Position numbers and translations under genes: made by a program
Shown here: piece after piece, positions 5,935 through 5,957 of the stretch
How positions within the stretch are numbered: the stretch's first letter is position 1
Layout of the letters: each line of letters opens with the position of its first letter
The notes under the pieces: model-generated
The model's input: the letters and a program-made list of their open reading frames with translations, nothing else
Databases searched by the model: none
What the model was told of the DNA's origin: nothing
NCBI GenBank assembly: GCA_934546725.1
Contig: CAKTED010000109.1
Coordinates: forward strand, 1-5,957
From: an uncultured Oscillospiraceae bacterium
Lineage (GTDB): Bacteria; Bacillota; Clostridia; Oscillospirales; Oscillospiraceae
Reading direction: 5' to 3'
Length of the DNA stretch: 5,957 nucleotides

Positions 5935-5957
5935 GAGAAGCCCCTTTGGAGGGCGCC

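Overview
The window looks like about 6 kb of a GC-rich Bacillota chromosome, most likely a gut-type Clostridia (Oscillospirales-like) organism. This rests on the wording of the PNPase (for example [19 protein letters not shown] and [20 protein letters not shown]), the rpsO-pnp order, strong AGGAGG-type ribosome binding sites and short repeat-derived intergenic DNA. The taxon is inferred by eye. All five supported genes are on the minus strand, so the window reads biologically from right to left.

Right part (5957 to 3141). A 180-bp patch of back-to-back inverted repeats lies upstream of a tightly packed three-gene operon. The first gene encodes a cysteine-rich radical SAM enzyme of the TrsS type, related to the MJ0619/Tes superfamily. 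Twelve bases later comes a DUF4213/DUF364 (putative heavy-metal chelation) protein. A stand-alone HD-domain protein follows, its ATG overlapping the previous stop. The combination suggests an uncharacterised metal- or cofactor-related pathway; the substrate is unknown.

Middle (3093 to 2645). A good sigma-A promoter with an extended -10 drives rpsO (ribosomal protein S15) through a leader of about 108 nt. That leader contains a palindromic hairpin and a segment complementary to the rpsO ribosome binding site, as might be expected of an S15 autoregulatory leader.

Left-middle (2674 to 293). The 187-nt rpsO-pnp spacer holds a perfect 12-bp hairpin without a U tract, then a large (about 103 nt) imperfect inverted repeat directly upstream of the pnp ribosome binding site. 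One arm of this structure can pair either with its distal partner or with the pnp ribosome binding site, so a mutually exclusive switch is possible. This would fit the autoregulation of pnp by RNase III and PNPase known from E. coli. Full-length pnp (polynucleotide phosphorylase) follows and ends at a 15-bp terminator hairpin.

Left edge (1 to 292). No gene is seen. The stretch contains a 117-bp palindromic interspersed element with 12-bp perfect terminal inverted repeats and, outside it, further GC-rich inverted repeats.
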